A stretch of 64,000 bases of DNA from assembly GCA_038326205.1 (NCBI GenBank), contig JBBQJV010000002.1:1-64000 (forward strand). Reading direction: 5' to 3'. This document shows, in pieces, positions 15,380 through 24,008 of this stretch (position 1 is the first letter of the stretch; each line of letters begins with the position of its first letter). Below the pieces are notes generated by a model. It saw only the letters and a list, made by a program, of their open reading frames with translations. It had not been told where the DNA came from and searched no databases. The stretch is from UBA7672 sp038326205. GTDB taxonomy: Bacteria > Pseudomonadota > Alphaproteobacteria > Caulobacterales > Hyphomonadaceae. The translations under genes were made by a program, and so were the position numbers.

Positions 15380-16870
15380 TCAAACAGGCCTGGCGACCAT
15401 GTCCTTCTTCAATGTCAGCGACGCCAGCAGATAGAAGGCAGCCGCAGGAATGAAGAACAGCACTGTCGCCGCCATCGACTGCCGCACGCCTTCGCCATAG
15501 GCGTGCGTGCAGACCGCTTGCGCATCAGGCGCCAGCGCCGACAAGTCCTTCGCACGACAGATCGCATTGGTCAGCGTATCGCCCATGCCAGCCGCCTCGA
15601 TCTGCATCCGCATGAACATGTCCGACATGATGCCGACGATCTGCGGGCCGAGACCGTTGCCGATCAGGGCGATGACGACGAGCAGGATGGCGATCGCAGA
15701 AGCGCGCGAACGTTGCGAGACCACGCCCTGCCCGATCGTGTACTGGGCGCCGAGATAGGCATAGTGAAACATCGAGGCCGCACCCCAGATGATCAACTGC
15801 GTCACACCGGGATCAGTGTAGAAGGCCCAGACATAGAGCGGCAGGGCAGCGAGCAAGCCCACAGCAGGGATCCAGGCTACCGCCGAAGCTGATCGCGGCG
15901 TCAGCATCTGCGTCAGGTAGCCACCCGTAAAGGTGCCAACCGCCGAGACAAGCGCCAGCGGCACGCCGTATTGCAGCTGGAATGTGCCGGGCGCCATGCC
16001 ATGCACCCTCTGCATCATCGGCGCCTGAAAGCCGAACAGCCCATAGCCGACGAACGCCACGAGGGCTGCACCGAGGGACATCGTCCAGAAGGTCGGCTTC
16101 GAGCCCAGCTCCTTGAACGTGTCGACGATGCTGGCCTTCTCCACGCGCTGCGCGCCGGGAGGATCGGAGTAACCGCGCGGAGGCTCCTTGATCGTCAGGA
16201 ACAGGATCAGCGCAACGATCAGGCCGGGAAGACCCAGCGCGATGAAGGTGAAGCGCCAGCCGAAATTCTGGCCCCAGCCGAGCTGTTCATGGATGTCGCC
16301 AACGCCAACGCTGGCGAAGAAACTCACCACGACATCGTCCGACAGACCGACAATCAGGCCGCCAAATCCTGCCGCCAGCGCGCTGCCGATGGTGACGCCC
16401 ATCGCGAAGATACCGAGCGCATTGGCCCGGCTCTTCGGCTTGAAGTAGTCGGCGATCAACGAGTTGGAAGGCGGCGTGCCGCCCGCTTCACCAATGGCGA
16501 CGCCCACCCGCGCTATCAGCAGGAAGACGAAGCTGGAAGCAAAGCCGCACATCGCCGTCATCAGCGACCAGATAGCGATGCACAGCGCCATGATGGCGAC
16601 GCGGTTGAACCGGTCCGCCGCCATCGCGATCGGAATACCCATCAGCGCATAGAACAGCGCGAACGGCGGTCCATTGAGGAAGCCGTACTCGGTGTCTGTC
16701 AGGCCGAACTCGGTGATGATCGGCTGGGCGACAACGCCCAGAAGGTTCCGGTCAATGAAGTTGAGCGTGTAGACAAGCGTCAGGGACAGAAGAACATACC
16801 CACGATATTTGGGAGTTCCATAACTCTGTCCACCGGCCGACGATTCACTCGCCGACGCTGCGGGCGCCAT
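15380..16870 (-). CDS. Spinster-like MFS transporter (copy B)
   Basis: About 496-residue MFS transporter with the same Spinster-type marks as copy A: LNFIDRNLLGVVAQP, GEAGGTPPSNSLIADYFKPKSR and the KEPPRGYSDPPG loop. It differs by an extra about 25-residue insertion after TM6 (around GVGDIHEQLGWGQNFGWRF). The start is ambiguous. The ATG at 16870 has an AGGGGAGG site 11 bases away, while an in-frame TTG at 16876 has the same site at the ideal 5-base spacing. The first residues are a disordered Ala/Ser-rich tail. Substrate unknown. Confidence 0.92.
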   Translation of the reverse strand: MAPAASASESSAGGQSYGTPKYRGYVLLSLTLVYTLNFIDRNLLGVVAQPIITEFGLTDTEYGFLNGPPFALFYALMGIPIAMAADRFNRVAIMALCIAIWSLMTAMCGFASSFVFLLIARVGVAIGEAGGTPPSNSLIADYFKPKSRANALGIFAMGVTIGSALAAGFGGLIVGLSDDVVVSFFASVGVGDIHEQLGWGQNFGWRFTFIALGLPGLIVALILFLTIKEPPRGYSDPPGAQRVEKASIVDTFKELGSKPTFWTMSLGAALVAFVGYGLFGFQAPMMQRVHGMAPGTFQLQYGVPLALVSAVGTFTGGYLTQMLTPRSASAVAWIPAVGLLAALPLYVWAFYTDPGVTQLIIWGAASMFHYAYLGAQYTIGQGVVSQRSRASAIAILLVVIALIGNGLGPQIVGIMSDMFMRMQIEAAGMGDTLTNAICRAKDLSALAPDAQAVCTHAYGEGVRQSMAATVLFFIPAAAFYLLASLTLKKDMVARPV

Positions 16871-17071
16871 TGCCAATAGAACCTCCCCTAAAGCCAGCGG
16901 GGAAGCACGCCGGCAAGTTATGATGCTGGACGGACTGCGCCGCCTTTTGCCGATACCCTAGCCATGATCCTGCGGCCGGCAAGGTATTTGACTGCCAGCC
17001 AGCTGCGCGCTCGATGCGCCTGCGCCAACACTCGCGTGATGCTGCAATGCAGCGCTGAGCGGACACGCCGT

Positions 17072-17673
17072 TCAGATAAGCCGCTTGGCCTTCATGCTGA
17101 TCGTCGCGGAGGCGCCAACCACGCAATGGTCGCGCGCCTTGATCTCCAACGGCGCGAGGTCGACGGAGCCGCGCCCCACGATTTCGTCGGCGATCAGCTT
17201 GTTCTTGCGATCCAGATAGATGACCCGCGCCTGCTTGGTTTTCTCTTGGCGCAGCGCCAGCTTCACATAGCAGCGCCAGCTTCACCTAGTTGAGCACGGC
17301 CGCCCAGTTCGAGATCACCGGCCGACCCTTGATCGCATCGCCCGCTACCCACTGCATCAGAAGATTGGCGGTGCGGATGTAGGCCGCCGCCGTCTCGCCA
17401 ACGCCCTTCACTTCCATCAACCGTTCAGGGGGGCGCCGCCAGAGCGCCGGATACCGAGCCAAACCTCGCGATCAGGTCCTTGGCGATCGACTTTACATCG
17501 ACGCGAGGAATGAAGGCGCAGAGCAGAAGTTCGAGCAATTCATCGTCTGCGAGATGCCCACCATCATCCTTGAGCGCGCGCTGACGAAGGCGTTCGCGGT
17601 GGCCATGGCAATGCTTGACCTGGGCCCTCCTCCGCTCCGCTTTTCGCGCGTCCCGCTTTTGGCTTCCCCCCAT
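17072..17673 (-). pseudogene. radC: radC, frameshifted and lacking the JAB catalytic core
   Basis: The N-terminal part begins at an ATG at 17673, overlapping the map stop, and shows the DDELLELLLCAF and DLIARFGSVSGALAAPP helix-hairpin region. A run of six G at 17428-17433 shifts the frame; the next frame continues with MEVKGVGETAAAYIRT and ISNWAAVLN, then a TAG. A further frame resumes with RVIYLDRKNKLIADEIVGRGSVD and ends with VVGASATISMKAKRLI. Between these the HNHPSGDPTPS zinc-binding motif of intact RadC is missing, a loss of roughly 60-65 residues. A 16-base direct repeat (17251-17266 and 17270-17285) lies at the second break. Confidence 0.85.
17251..17285. repeat. 16-bp direct repeat inside broken radC
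   Basis: GCAGCGCCAGCTTCAC occurs at 17251-17266 and again at 17270-17285, period 19. It coincides with the break between the middle and C-terminal pieces of radC and looks like a small tandem duplication. Confidence 0.75.
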
Positions 17674-17684
17674 CAGCCATGGGA

Positions 17685-18530
17685 TCAGGAAGCGCCGGCG
17701 CCGGACGTATGGGGCGTATGCTGCCCCGTCGGCGACTGGGTGAAGATCTCGTAGCCCATCTCGGTCACGCCGATGCAATGCTCGTACTGAGCCGACAGCG
17801 AACGGTCGCGGGTCACCGCCGTCCAGCCATCCGACAACAGCGCCACATCGGGGCGGCCCAGATTGATCATCGGCTCGATCGTGAAGATCATGCCCGGCAG
17901 CAGCGGCTGGCCCTGCCCCCGCTTGCCGAAGTGGAGAATGTTCGGCGCGTCGTGAAACACGCGGCCGAGCCCGTGGCCGCAGAACGCCTCGACCACGGAA
18001 TAGCGCTGGCGCTCGGCATGTTCCTGGATCGCCGCGCCGATGTCGCCAAGGCGCGCGCCGGGCTTCACAGCCGCGATGCCCTTCATCATGCACTCATAGG
18101 TGACATCCATGAGGCGCAGGCCTTTGCGCTTCACTTCGCCAACCGAATACATGCGCGAGGTATCGCCATGCCAGCCATCGACGATGCCGGTGACGTCGAT
18201 GTTCACGACATCGCCTTCCTTCAGAACCTTCGATCCCGGAATACCGTGACACACGACGTGGTTCACCGAGGTGCAGACCGTATGGCGGTAGCCTTTGTAA
18301 AACAGGCAGGCTGGCGTCGAGCCATGATCGAGCAGGAACTCGCGCGCGAGATCGTCAAGTTTTCCAGTGCTCACGCCCGGAACCACATACGGGACCAGCA
18401 TGTCGAGGCATTCGGCGGAAACGCGTCCCGACTTACGCATACCCTCGAACGCTTCTTGTCCGTGCAGCTTGATCTCGTTGGTCGCGCGCGGCGGAGCTTC
18501 CGACGCATCGATGAAACCGGCCTGTGTCAT
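17685..18530 (-). CDS. map: methionine aminopeptidase, type I
   Basis: 281-residue cytosolic enzyme that removes the initiator Met from new proteins. The five metal ligands of the pita-bread fold are visible: Asp112 (NIDVTG), Asp123 (HGDTS), His186 (GHGLG), Glu219 (TIEPM) and Glu250 (QYEHC), with His95 in the VCHGIPG substrate loop. The N-terminus carries an extra about 20-residue extension before the core. The ATG at 18530 has an AAGGAA site and is preferred over an upstream start at 18581. The broken radC gene begins within its last codons, the usual alphaproteobacterial pairing. Confidence 0.96.
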   Translation of the reverse strand: MTQAGFIDASEAPPRATNEIKLHGQEAFEGMRKSGRVSAECLDMLVPYVVPGVSTGKLDDLAREFLLDHGSTPACLFYKGYRHTVCTSVNHVVCHGIPGSKVLKEGDVVNIDVTGIVDGWHGDTSRMYSVGEVKRKGLRLMDVTYECMMKGIAAVKPGARLGDIGAAIQEHAERQRYSVVEAFCGHGLGRVFHDAPNILHFGKRGQGQPLLPGMIFTIEPMINLGRPDVALLSDGWTAVTRDRSLSAQYEHCIGVTEMGYEIFTQSPTGQHTPHTSGAGAS

Positions 18531-18623
18531 GGGGTAGTTCCTTGGTAGTCTGGCCTCGAAAATCCGTTGCTGTCCTAGCACGGGTCCAGTTGCAGGCGAA
18601 CACCCTGCGGATTGCCGTAAAAG

Positions 18624-19052
18624 CTAGTTCGCCCGGCTTTTCCGCCTGGGCGGTTCCGGTGCGAACGGCTTAGGCAGCGGCATGGCGGGCACGCCCTCCT
18701 CTGCCAGTTCCTGCGCTACATCAGGCGTTACCTCGCCCCAGACGGGCCGGTGCTCGGTCTCGCCGTAATACATCGAGCGAGCCTCGTCCGCGAACTTGTC
18801 GCCGACATAGTCGTGCGTCTCGGCAATGTGCTTGCGGATCTCGCCGGCTACTTTGGCGGCGGCGACTTCAGCAGGCACCGCCTTCTCGGACGAGCGCACG
18901 GCGGGCGCCATGATCTGCTTCTCCACCTTGGTCGAGCCGCACTCCGGGCATTCGACAAGACGCTTTTTGCGCTGCACGTCATACGCGCGCGAGTCCGAGA
19001 ACCAGGCCTCGAACTTATGCTCCCCCACACATGCGAGAGAATAGCGGATCAC
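18624..19052 (-). CDS. DUF1178 family protein
   Basis: 142-residue conserved alphaproteobacterial and betaproteobacterial protein of unknown function. The family opening IRYSLAC and the EAWFSDSRAYD segment lead into a CPECGST zinc-ribbon-like Cys pair and the KQIMAPAV stretch, then a helical RKHIAETHDYVGDKFADEAR part. The start is a GTG at 19052 with an AGGAG site about 10 bases upstream; the family N-terminus begins at exactly this residue. It follows grxC on the same strand and is probably co-transcribed with it. Confidence 0.88.
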   Translation of the reverse strand: MIRYSLACVGEHKFEAWFSDSRAYDVQRKKRLVECPECGSTKVEKQIMAPAVRSSEKAVPAEVAAAKVAGEIRKHIAETHDYVGDKFADEARSMYYGETEHRPVWGEVTPDVAQELAEEGVPAMPLPKPFAPEPPRRKSRAN

Positions 19053-19071
19053 GTCGTCAGCACTCCTGTGT

Positions 19072-19341
19072 TCAGACCCCAGCTTCGGCGAGCAACGGAT
19101 CGAGCCTGCCCTGTCGATCGAGATCGTGGATTTCATCCGAGCCGCCAACGTGGCGGTCGTTGATGAATATCTGCGGGAAGGTGTACCCGCCATTCGAGCG
19201 CTGGATCATCTCGCGCTTCTGCTCGGCATTGCCGCCCGCCTTGTACTCTTCAAACGCGACGCCCTTGGATTCCAGCAACGCCTTAGCGCGCGAACAGTAA
19301 CCGCAGAAGCTGGTTGTGTAGATCTCGACACGGGCCGTCAC
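19072..19341 (-). CDS. grxC: glutaredoxin 3
   Basis: 89-residue dithiol glutaredoxin. The active site C13-G-Y-C16, the cis-Pro loop TFPQIFI and the GGSDEI glutathione-binding segment match the GrxC class. It reduces disulfides and glutathionylated proteins using glutathione. Upstream on the same strand lies the comF remnant, and downstream the DUF1178 gene, an order seen in many alphaproteobacteria. Confidence 0.95.
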   Translation of the reverse strand: MTARVEIYTTSFCGYCSRAKALLESKGVAFEEYKAGGNAEQKREMIQRSNGGYTFPQIFINDRHVGGSDEIHDLDRQGRLDPLLAEAGV

Positions 19342-19446
19342 CGAAAACTCCTGAAACTGGTTTCACCTGCGGAGGGAGGATGCAGAGCGTAGCTGAACAA
19401 AACCCAAACACTTTACCCCAGGTATCGGAAACTGAGGTATCTGGAA

Positions 19447-19735
19447 TTATTCCAAAAACCATATGGGCACGCTCCGGGGACCCGCAACACGCGCGAGTGT
19501 GATCACATCGACGCATGCCGCCCCTGCCCGTTTCTGCATCAGCACCCAGGCTTCAGCAGCAGCGCCGGTGGTCAGGACGTCATCCACCAGCCGATCCGCT
19601 TGCCCTTCACGAGCCCCTTGCGGCCAGATCAGCCCCGCAATGCCCTTTCCTATCCGCTGGCCGACCCGCCGGCCGGTTCGTTTCACCAGCAGGCGCTTAC
19701 GCCCGCCCGCCTCACCCGCTACATTCCTCTTCGAT
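19447..19735 (-). pseudogene. comF C-terminal remnant
   Basis: The last about 95 residues of a ComF-type phosphoribosyltransferase-like protein remain. The PRPP-binding loop LVDDVLTTGAAAEAW is followed by the usual CVDVITLARV end. The upstream half (zinc-finger and first PRTase segment) is missing, and the sequence between NVAGEAGGRK and the PRPP loop looks scrambled. The remnant abuts and slightly overlaps the start of the divergent methyltransferase gene. The position between a methyltransferase and grxC is the normal site of comF in this group, which supports decay in place. ComF is linked to DNA uptake and recombination in other bacteria. Confidence 0.65.
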
Positions 19736-20675
19736 GACTTCACCCGCCCCGCCCCCAAAACCGCCGCCCAACACCCCGAAAGATCCGATGCGGATCTTCG
19801 ACCGCGGCCTGCATGCCCGTCGCCGGACACGCGCGGCTGCGACCTTCGAGGCCTACTCTTTCCTGAAAAAGATCGCGGCGGAAGACATTGCGTTGCGCCT
19901 GTCGGCGATAAACCGGCGCTTTGAGCGTGTGCTCGACCTTGGCGCGCATGACGGCCTCACGGGTCGTGCCCTAAGGGCAGACCAACTTGTCGCGGACCGC
20001 ATCGGCGAGATCGTGGCGACGGACTTCTCGCCCGCTTTCAAGCCTGATGTTGTGGCCGATGAAGAGGCTCTGCCTTTTGCCGAGCAGTCCTTCGACCTCG
20101 TCGTCTCGGCCCTGTCGCTCCACTGGGTCAACGACCTGCCCGGCGCGCTGATCCAGATCCGCCGGGTGCTGAAGCCGGATGGCCTTTTTATCGGCACAGT
20201 GCTCGGCGGCCGCACGCTGAACGAACTACGCCAGTCGCTGCTGGCGGCCGAGGAAGAAATACGTGGCGGCGCGGCCAATCGCGTTTCGCCCTTCCTCGAT
20301 GTGATCGATGGCGCGGGTCTTCTGCAACGCACAGGTTTTGCCATGCCGGTCGCCGACAATGACGCCCGCACCGTGCGCTACGCCCATCCCCTGCGCCTGC
20401 TGTCGGACCTGCGCGGCATGGGCGAGACGTCCGCCTTCACCGATCGCGAAGCCCCGGCGCTGACACGCGCGATCCTGTCACGGGCGATGGATATTTATGC
20501 GCGGCGATATGCCGATAGCGATGGCCGCGTGCGCGCGACGTTCGAATTCGTGACGCTGTCGGGCTGGGCGCCGTCACCGGATCAGCCGAAGCCCAAACGG
20601 CCAGGCAGCGCCACCGTGCGCCTCGCCGACGCGCTTGGCGTCAAGGAGCACGGCGCGGGCGACAAGGCAGGCTAA
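19734..20675 (+). CDS. BioC/NDUFAF5-like SAM-dependent methyltransferase
   Basis: 313-residue class I methyltransferase. Motif I VLDLGAHDGLTG (about 67-78), ATDFSPAFKP, the SFDLVVSALSLHWVNDLPGAL motif and RRVLKPDGLFIGTVLGGRTLNELR are diagnostic of the alphaproteobacterial BioC/NDUFAF5 relatives. The mitochondrial homologue helps assemble complex I; the bacterial role is not settled. The ATG at 19734 (MTSPAPPPKPPP) gives a Pro-rich N-terminal tail and then the DRGLHARRRTRAA family start. It is divergent from the comF remnant. Confidence 0.88.
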   Translation: MTSPAPPPKPPPNTPKDPMRIFDRGLHARRRTRAAATFEAYSFLKKIAAEDIALRLSAINRRFERVLDLGAHDGLTGRALRADQLVADRIGEIVATDFSPAFKPDVVADEEALPFAEQSFDLVVSALSLHWVNDLPGALIQIRRVLKPDGLFIGTVLGGRTLNELRQSLLAAEEEIRGGAANRVSPFLDVIDGAGLLQRTGFAMPVADNDARTVRYAHPLRLLSDLRGMGETSAFTDREAPALTRAILSRAMDIYARRYADSDGRVRATFEFVTLSGWAPSPDQPKPKRPGSATVRLADALGVKEHGAGDKAG

Positions 20676-20694
20676 CGACAAGCCAGCCCGATTA

Positions 20695-20871
20695 TCAGAT
20701 TAGGTCGAACCCGGCCTGCACGGAGTTGAACGAATTGTTGGTGTTCGCGCCAATCGCCGTAGCGCCGCCAACGATCGCGATCGAGATGATCCCCGCGATC
20801 AGGCAGTATTCGATAACCGTGGCGCCGGAGCGGTCCTTGAGGATCCGCAGGAGGGTGTTGAGTTTGTTCAT
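20695..20871 (-). CDS. Flp/Fap-type pilin
   Basis: 58-residue pilin precursor of the Flp family. The short basic leader MNKLNTLLRILKDRSG is followed by GATVIEYCLIAGIISIAIVGG, i.e. the prepilin cleavage region, the conserved Glu-Tyr pair and the hydrophobic helix. It would be processed by a TadV-type peptidase and assembled by a Tad system; no tad/cpa genes are in the window. Its ATG overlaps the TGA of the mutT gene (ATGA), so translation is coupled to mutT. The gene is easily missed because of its length. Confidence 0.88.
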   Translation of the reverse strand: MNKLNTLLRILKDRSGATVIEYCLIAGIISIAIVGGATAIGANTNNSFNSVQAGFDLI

Positions 20872-21302
20872 GCGTGAGCCGCCTTCGACCAGTCAATGAA
20901 TCGCGCAAAGAGAGGCACATCGGCTTCGGGCGCTGGGTAGCCCCCGATCTCTTCAGCCGTGACCCACGCGAACTGTTGCCCCTCTCGCGCTTCGATCTCG
21001 CCCTCCCATGACCGGATCAGGAATACCGGCATCAGAAGATGAAAACGTTCGTAGGCATGCGAGGCGAAAGAAAACGCCGACATGGCAGTTGCGGTCACGG
21101 TGATGCCGAGTTCTTCCTTCAGTTCGCGCACCAGCGCTCCTTGAGGGATTTCGCCCGTCTCCACCTTGCCGCCCGGGAACTCCCAGAGACCTGCCATCGG
21201 TTTCCCACTTGGTCGCTGCGCAAGCAGCAACCTTCCATCACCTCGCACCAGCGCTGCCGCCGCCACTAGAACCAGCGGTTTCGCGCCCTCCTGGTCTCTC
21301 AT
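20868..21302 (-). CDS. mutT: MutT-like Nudix hydrolase (8-oxo-dGTP diphosphatase)
   Basis: 144-residue Nudix protein. The Nudix box GG-KVETGE-ipqgALV-RELKEELGI (44-67) is complete. The start LVLVAAAALVRGDGRLLLAQRP and the GLWEFPGG loop match the MutT branch that cleans 8-oxo-dGTP from the nucleotide pool. It lies just downstream of argJ on the same strand, as in other alphaproteobacteria, and overlaps the pilin start by four bases. Confidence 0.92.
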   Translation of the reverse strand: MRDQEGAKPLVLVAAAALVRGDGRLLLAQRPSGKPMAGLWEFPGGKVETGEIPQGALVRELKEELGITVTATAMSAFSFASHAYERFHLLMPVFLIRSWEGEIEAREGQQFAWVTAEEIGGYPAPEADVPLFARFIDWSKAAHA

Positions 21303-21333
21303 ATCGAGGTAAGCGTCGGGTGCAGGTGACGGA

Positions 21334-22587
21334 TCAACTTCTGTAGGCCCCGTTTATCTTCACGTAACCATCAGTGAGATCGCAGGTCCACACCGTCGCC
21401 CTGCCCGTTCCGACGCCGACATCGACGCGAATGAAAACCTCATCGCCGGCGACCGCGCGGGTAGCCTTAGCCTCGGAATAATCGGCGGCGCGCTCGCCTT
21501 CCTTCGCCACCTGATGGTCGCCGAACCACAGCGAGAGACGGTCGCGCTCGACAGGCTCGGCGGTCTTGCCGACGGCCATTACGACCCGGCCCCAGTTCGC
21601 ATCACCCGCAGCAATCGCTGTCTTCACCAGCGGCGAGTTGGCGATCGAGCAGGCAATGATCTTCGCCGATGCGTCCGAGGCTGAGCCCTCAACCGTGATC
21701 TCGATTATCTTCGTGGCGCCCTCGCCATCGCGCACGATCTGCTTGGCAAGGTCGAGCAGCACGCGATGCATCGCTTCGATGAAATCGGACAGACGCGGAT
21801 CGTCGGGATTGTCGATCGGCTCGCCGCCCGCAGCCCCGGTTGCAAAGAACAGCAGCGTGTCCGACGTCGAGGTGTCGCTGTCGACGGTGATGCAGTTGTA
21901 GGTCAGGTCGCCGAGCCTTGCGATCAGCGCCTGGCAAACATTTGGTCCCAGCGCCGCGTCGGTGAACATGTAGTTCAGCGTCGTCGCCATGTTGGGCTGG
22001 ATCATGCCGGAGCCCTTGGCGACTCCGACGATCGCTACATTGCGGCGGTTGAGATTGACGATCTCGCCAGCGGCCTTGGCGAATGTGTCGGTCGTACGAA
22101 TGCAGTTGGCGATCTTCTCCCAGTCCGGCGCACCGAGTTTGCTCCATACCGCCTCTACACCGCCGGAAATGATGGCTGGCGGCATCGGCTCGCCGATCAC
22201 GCCGGTAGCGGAGACGAACACCTCATGAAGATTGCAGCCCGACATCTTCACGGCCGAAGCGACCGTTGCATCGTTCTTTGCGATGCCGGCCGCGCCCGTG
22301 AAAGCATTGGAGTTGCCGGTGTTGACCACCAGCACGCGCGCCCTGCCCTTGCCCGCCTGCAGCGCTGCGCGGCAGCGATCGACATCGTCCGAGCGGGTCG
22401 AAGATTTCGTGAAAATGCCTCCGACAGATGCGCCTTTCGGGAAGTGCACAACCAGCAGGTCGTCACGCACCTTGCCCTTGTAGAGGCCCAGTGAATGCGT
22501 CGTGATCTCGACGCCTCGCACGACCGGGAGAACCGGAAAACGCTCCGGCGCGAGCGGGGACACAGGCAGATCAGTCGCGGTGGCCAA
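21334..22587 (-). CDS. argJ: bifunctional ornithine acetyltransferase / N-acetylglutamate synthase
   Basis: 417-residue enzyme of arginine synthesis that moves the acetyl group from N-acetylornithine to glutamate and, in the bifunctional form, also uses acetyl-CoA. The self-cleavage site is Ala201-Thr202 within KGSGMIQPNMATTLN, giving alpha and beta chains with Thr202 as nucleophile. VNTGNSNAFTG (88-98) and the C-terminal DLTDGYVKINGAYRS end are canonical. It lies between the parvulin-type isomerase and mutT on the same strand, the standard arrangement opposite secA. Confidence 0.95.
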   Translation of the reverse strand: MATATDLPVSPLAPERFPVLPVVRGVEITTHSLGLYKGKVRDDLLVVHFPKGASVGGIFTKSSTRSDDVDRCRAALQAGKGRARVLVVNTGNSNAFTGAAGIAKNDATVASAVKMSGCNLHEVFVSATGVIGEPMPPAIISGGVEAVWSKLGAPDWEKIANCIRTTDTFAKAAGEIVNLNRRNVAIVGVAKGSGMIQPNMATTLNYMFTDAALGPNVCQALIARLGDLTYNCITVDSDTSTSDTLLFFATGAAGGEPIDNPDDPRLSDFIEAMHRVLLDLAKQIVRDGEGATKIIEITVEGSASDASAKIIACSIANSPLVKTAIAAGDANWGRVVMAVGKTAEPVERDRLSLWFGDHQVAKEGERAADYSEAKATRAVAGDEVFIRVDVGVGTGRATVWTCDLTDGYVKINGAYRS

Positions 22588-22614
22588 GGCGGATCGAACC
22601 TTCTGCGGAGTTGC

Positions 22615-23754
22615 TTAAGGCGTACCCGGCGAGGGCGTCGCGGGGGTGGCCGGCTGTGTCGGCGTGCTCGTTGGCGGTGTCATTTTCGGTGCGACTGGTT
22701 TGGGCGCGACCGGCCCGGGCGGCGCGGCAGCGGGGATGGTCGCCGCCGGCAGGGGCGCATCGCGCGGCTCTGTGACGACAGGCGCTGGATCCACCGCAAG
22801 GGAAGCAGCAGGCGTTTCTGGCGCCGCCAGCGCTCCAGGCGCCGGCGATGGCCGCGCCGCCGGAGCATCCATGCTTGCGGCGCGTGCCGGGTTGCGCTTC
22901 ACGATCTCTGCCTCCCCGCGCAGTTTTTTTAGAATCCTCTCCAGCTGCTGACTTTTGAGGTAGCGCTCGATGGTGTCGCGCAGGTCTTCCAGCGACGGCG
23001 GACGACGCTTGCGCACCTGGTCGATCTTGACGATGTGCCAGCCCTCCTGGTCCTCGAACGGACGCGACACGCCGCCCTCGGGCACCTGGCGGATCACACG
23101 GGCGAATTCAGGCGAGGCCTCCTCGGGCGTCATGTAGCCAAGGTCTCCGCCATCCAGCCGCGTACTTTCATCGGTGGAGCGGCGAGCCGCTACTACGACG
23201 AAGTCACCGCCAGATTTCAGCTCGACTGCGATCTTGTCGATTGCCTCTTTTGTAGGCGCCATGATGTGGCGCACCCGCACCTCGTTCTCCATCTGCGGTT
23301 CGAGCAGCTGGACTTGCGCCTCATACATCTTGCGAACGGCCGCATCGTCGATCTCTTCGGCGGCAACATGCTCGATCAGGATATTGCCCAGAATATTGTC
23401 CCGTGCGGTGTTCAGCCGGTGGCGCGCCTCCGGATCCTCATCCAGCCCCCGCTGCAGCGCCTCCATGGCGAGCAGCTTGACCTCGATCAGCTCCTCCAGG
23501 ATGTCGTCGAATTCGGTGCTTCCGGGCTGGATCTGTTCACCGGGCTTGATGATGCCCTTCAGCCGGGCCTCCAGCTCCACGTCAGCGACATAGATGGTCT
23601 GGCCATTAACGGTTGCCGCCTCGTCCGAAATCTCGCTGACGACGGCTTCCTCAGCGGGACGGCTGTCTTCCCCGCAGCCTGAAAACGACAGGCAGGCCGC
23701 CAGAGCCGCCACAAATGCGAGCCTTGTCCCAAATACCATCCTGCCAACTACCAT
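22615..23754 (-). CDS. parvulin-type peptidyl-prolyl isomerase lipoprotein
   Basis: 379-residue exported foldase. The N-terminal signal ends in LSFSGC, a probable lipobox, so it is likely a lipoprotein facing the periplasm. A SurA-like N-terminal region (about 40-160) is followed by a parvulin domain (about 160-255) with VRVRHIMAPT, DLGYMTPEEASPEFA and FEDQEGWHIVKID. A roughly 100-residue Pro/Ala-rich C-terminal tail is probably disordered. The ATG at 23754 has a GAGG site upstream; another in-frame ATG at 23739 is possible. It is divergent from secA, linking secretion and folding. Confidence 0.9.
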   Translation of the reverse strand: MVVGRMVFGTRLAFVAALAACLSFSGCGEDSRPAEEAVVSEISDEAATVNGQTIYVADVELEARLKGIIKPGEQIQPGSTEFDDILEELIEVKLLAMEALQRGLDEDPEARHRLNTARDNILGNILIEHVAAEEIDDAAVRKMYEAQVQLLEPQMENEVRVRHIMAPTKEAIDKIAVELKSGGDFVVVAARRSTDESTRLDGGDLGYMTPEEASPEFARVIRQVPEGGVSRPFEDQEGWHIVKIDQVRKRRPPSLEDLRDTIERYLKSQQLERILKKLRGEAEIVKRNPARAASMDAPAARPSPAPGALAAPETPAASLAVDPAPVVTEPRDAPLPAATIPAAAPPGPVAPKPVAPKMTPPTSTPTQPATPATPSPGTP

Positions 23755-24008
23755 CCTGAGGGTCCTCAAGCTGCTAAAGCCGTCTTCGGGCAGTCAGGGC
23801 TACCCAGTGGTCTGATTGACACTGGGAAAAGTGGTCCTTACGTCTCGCCAAGGCGCAAGTCGAGGGAGTTTCCCCGGTGGTTTTCCGGGGGATTTTCGCG
23901 GGGGAGCACCCTTGTGTAAACGTGGCGGATATCTCTGCCGGTCTACACTATATGTATGGGACGCTGCGGCCAATTCGGCTCGTGCGTGGCTGGCAACGGA
24001 AAGTCTTA

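Noticed and set aside
15971..16879. Plus-strand frame of 302 codons
   Set aside because: Antisense to the second MFS transporter; Arg/His/Ala-rich with no domain.
23877..24008. N-terminal extension of SecA
   Set aside because: The added residues do not match SecA, and the ATG at 24009 fits the family start.
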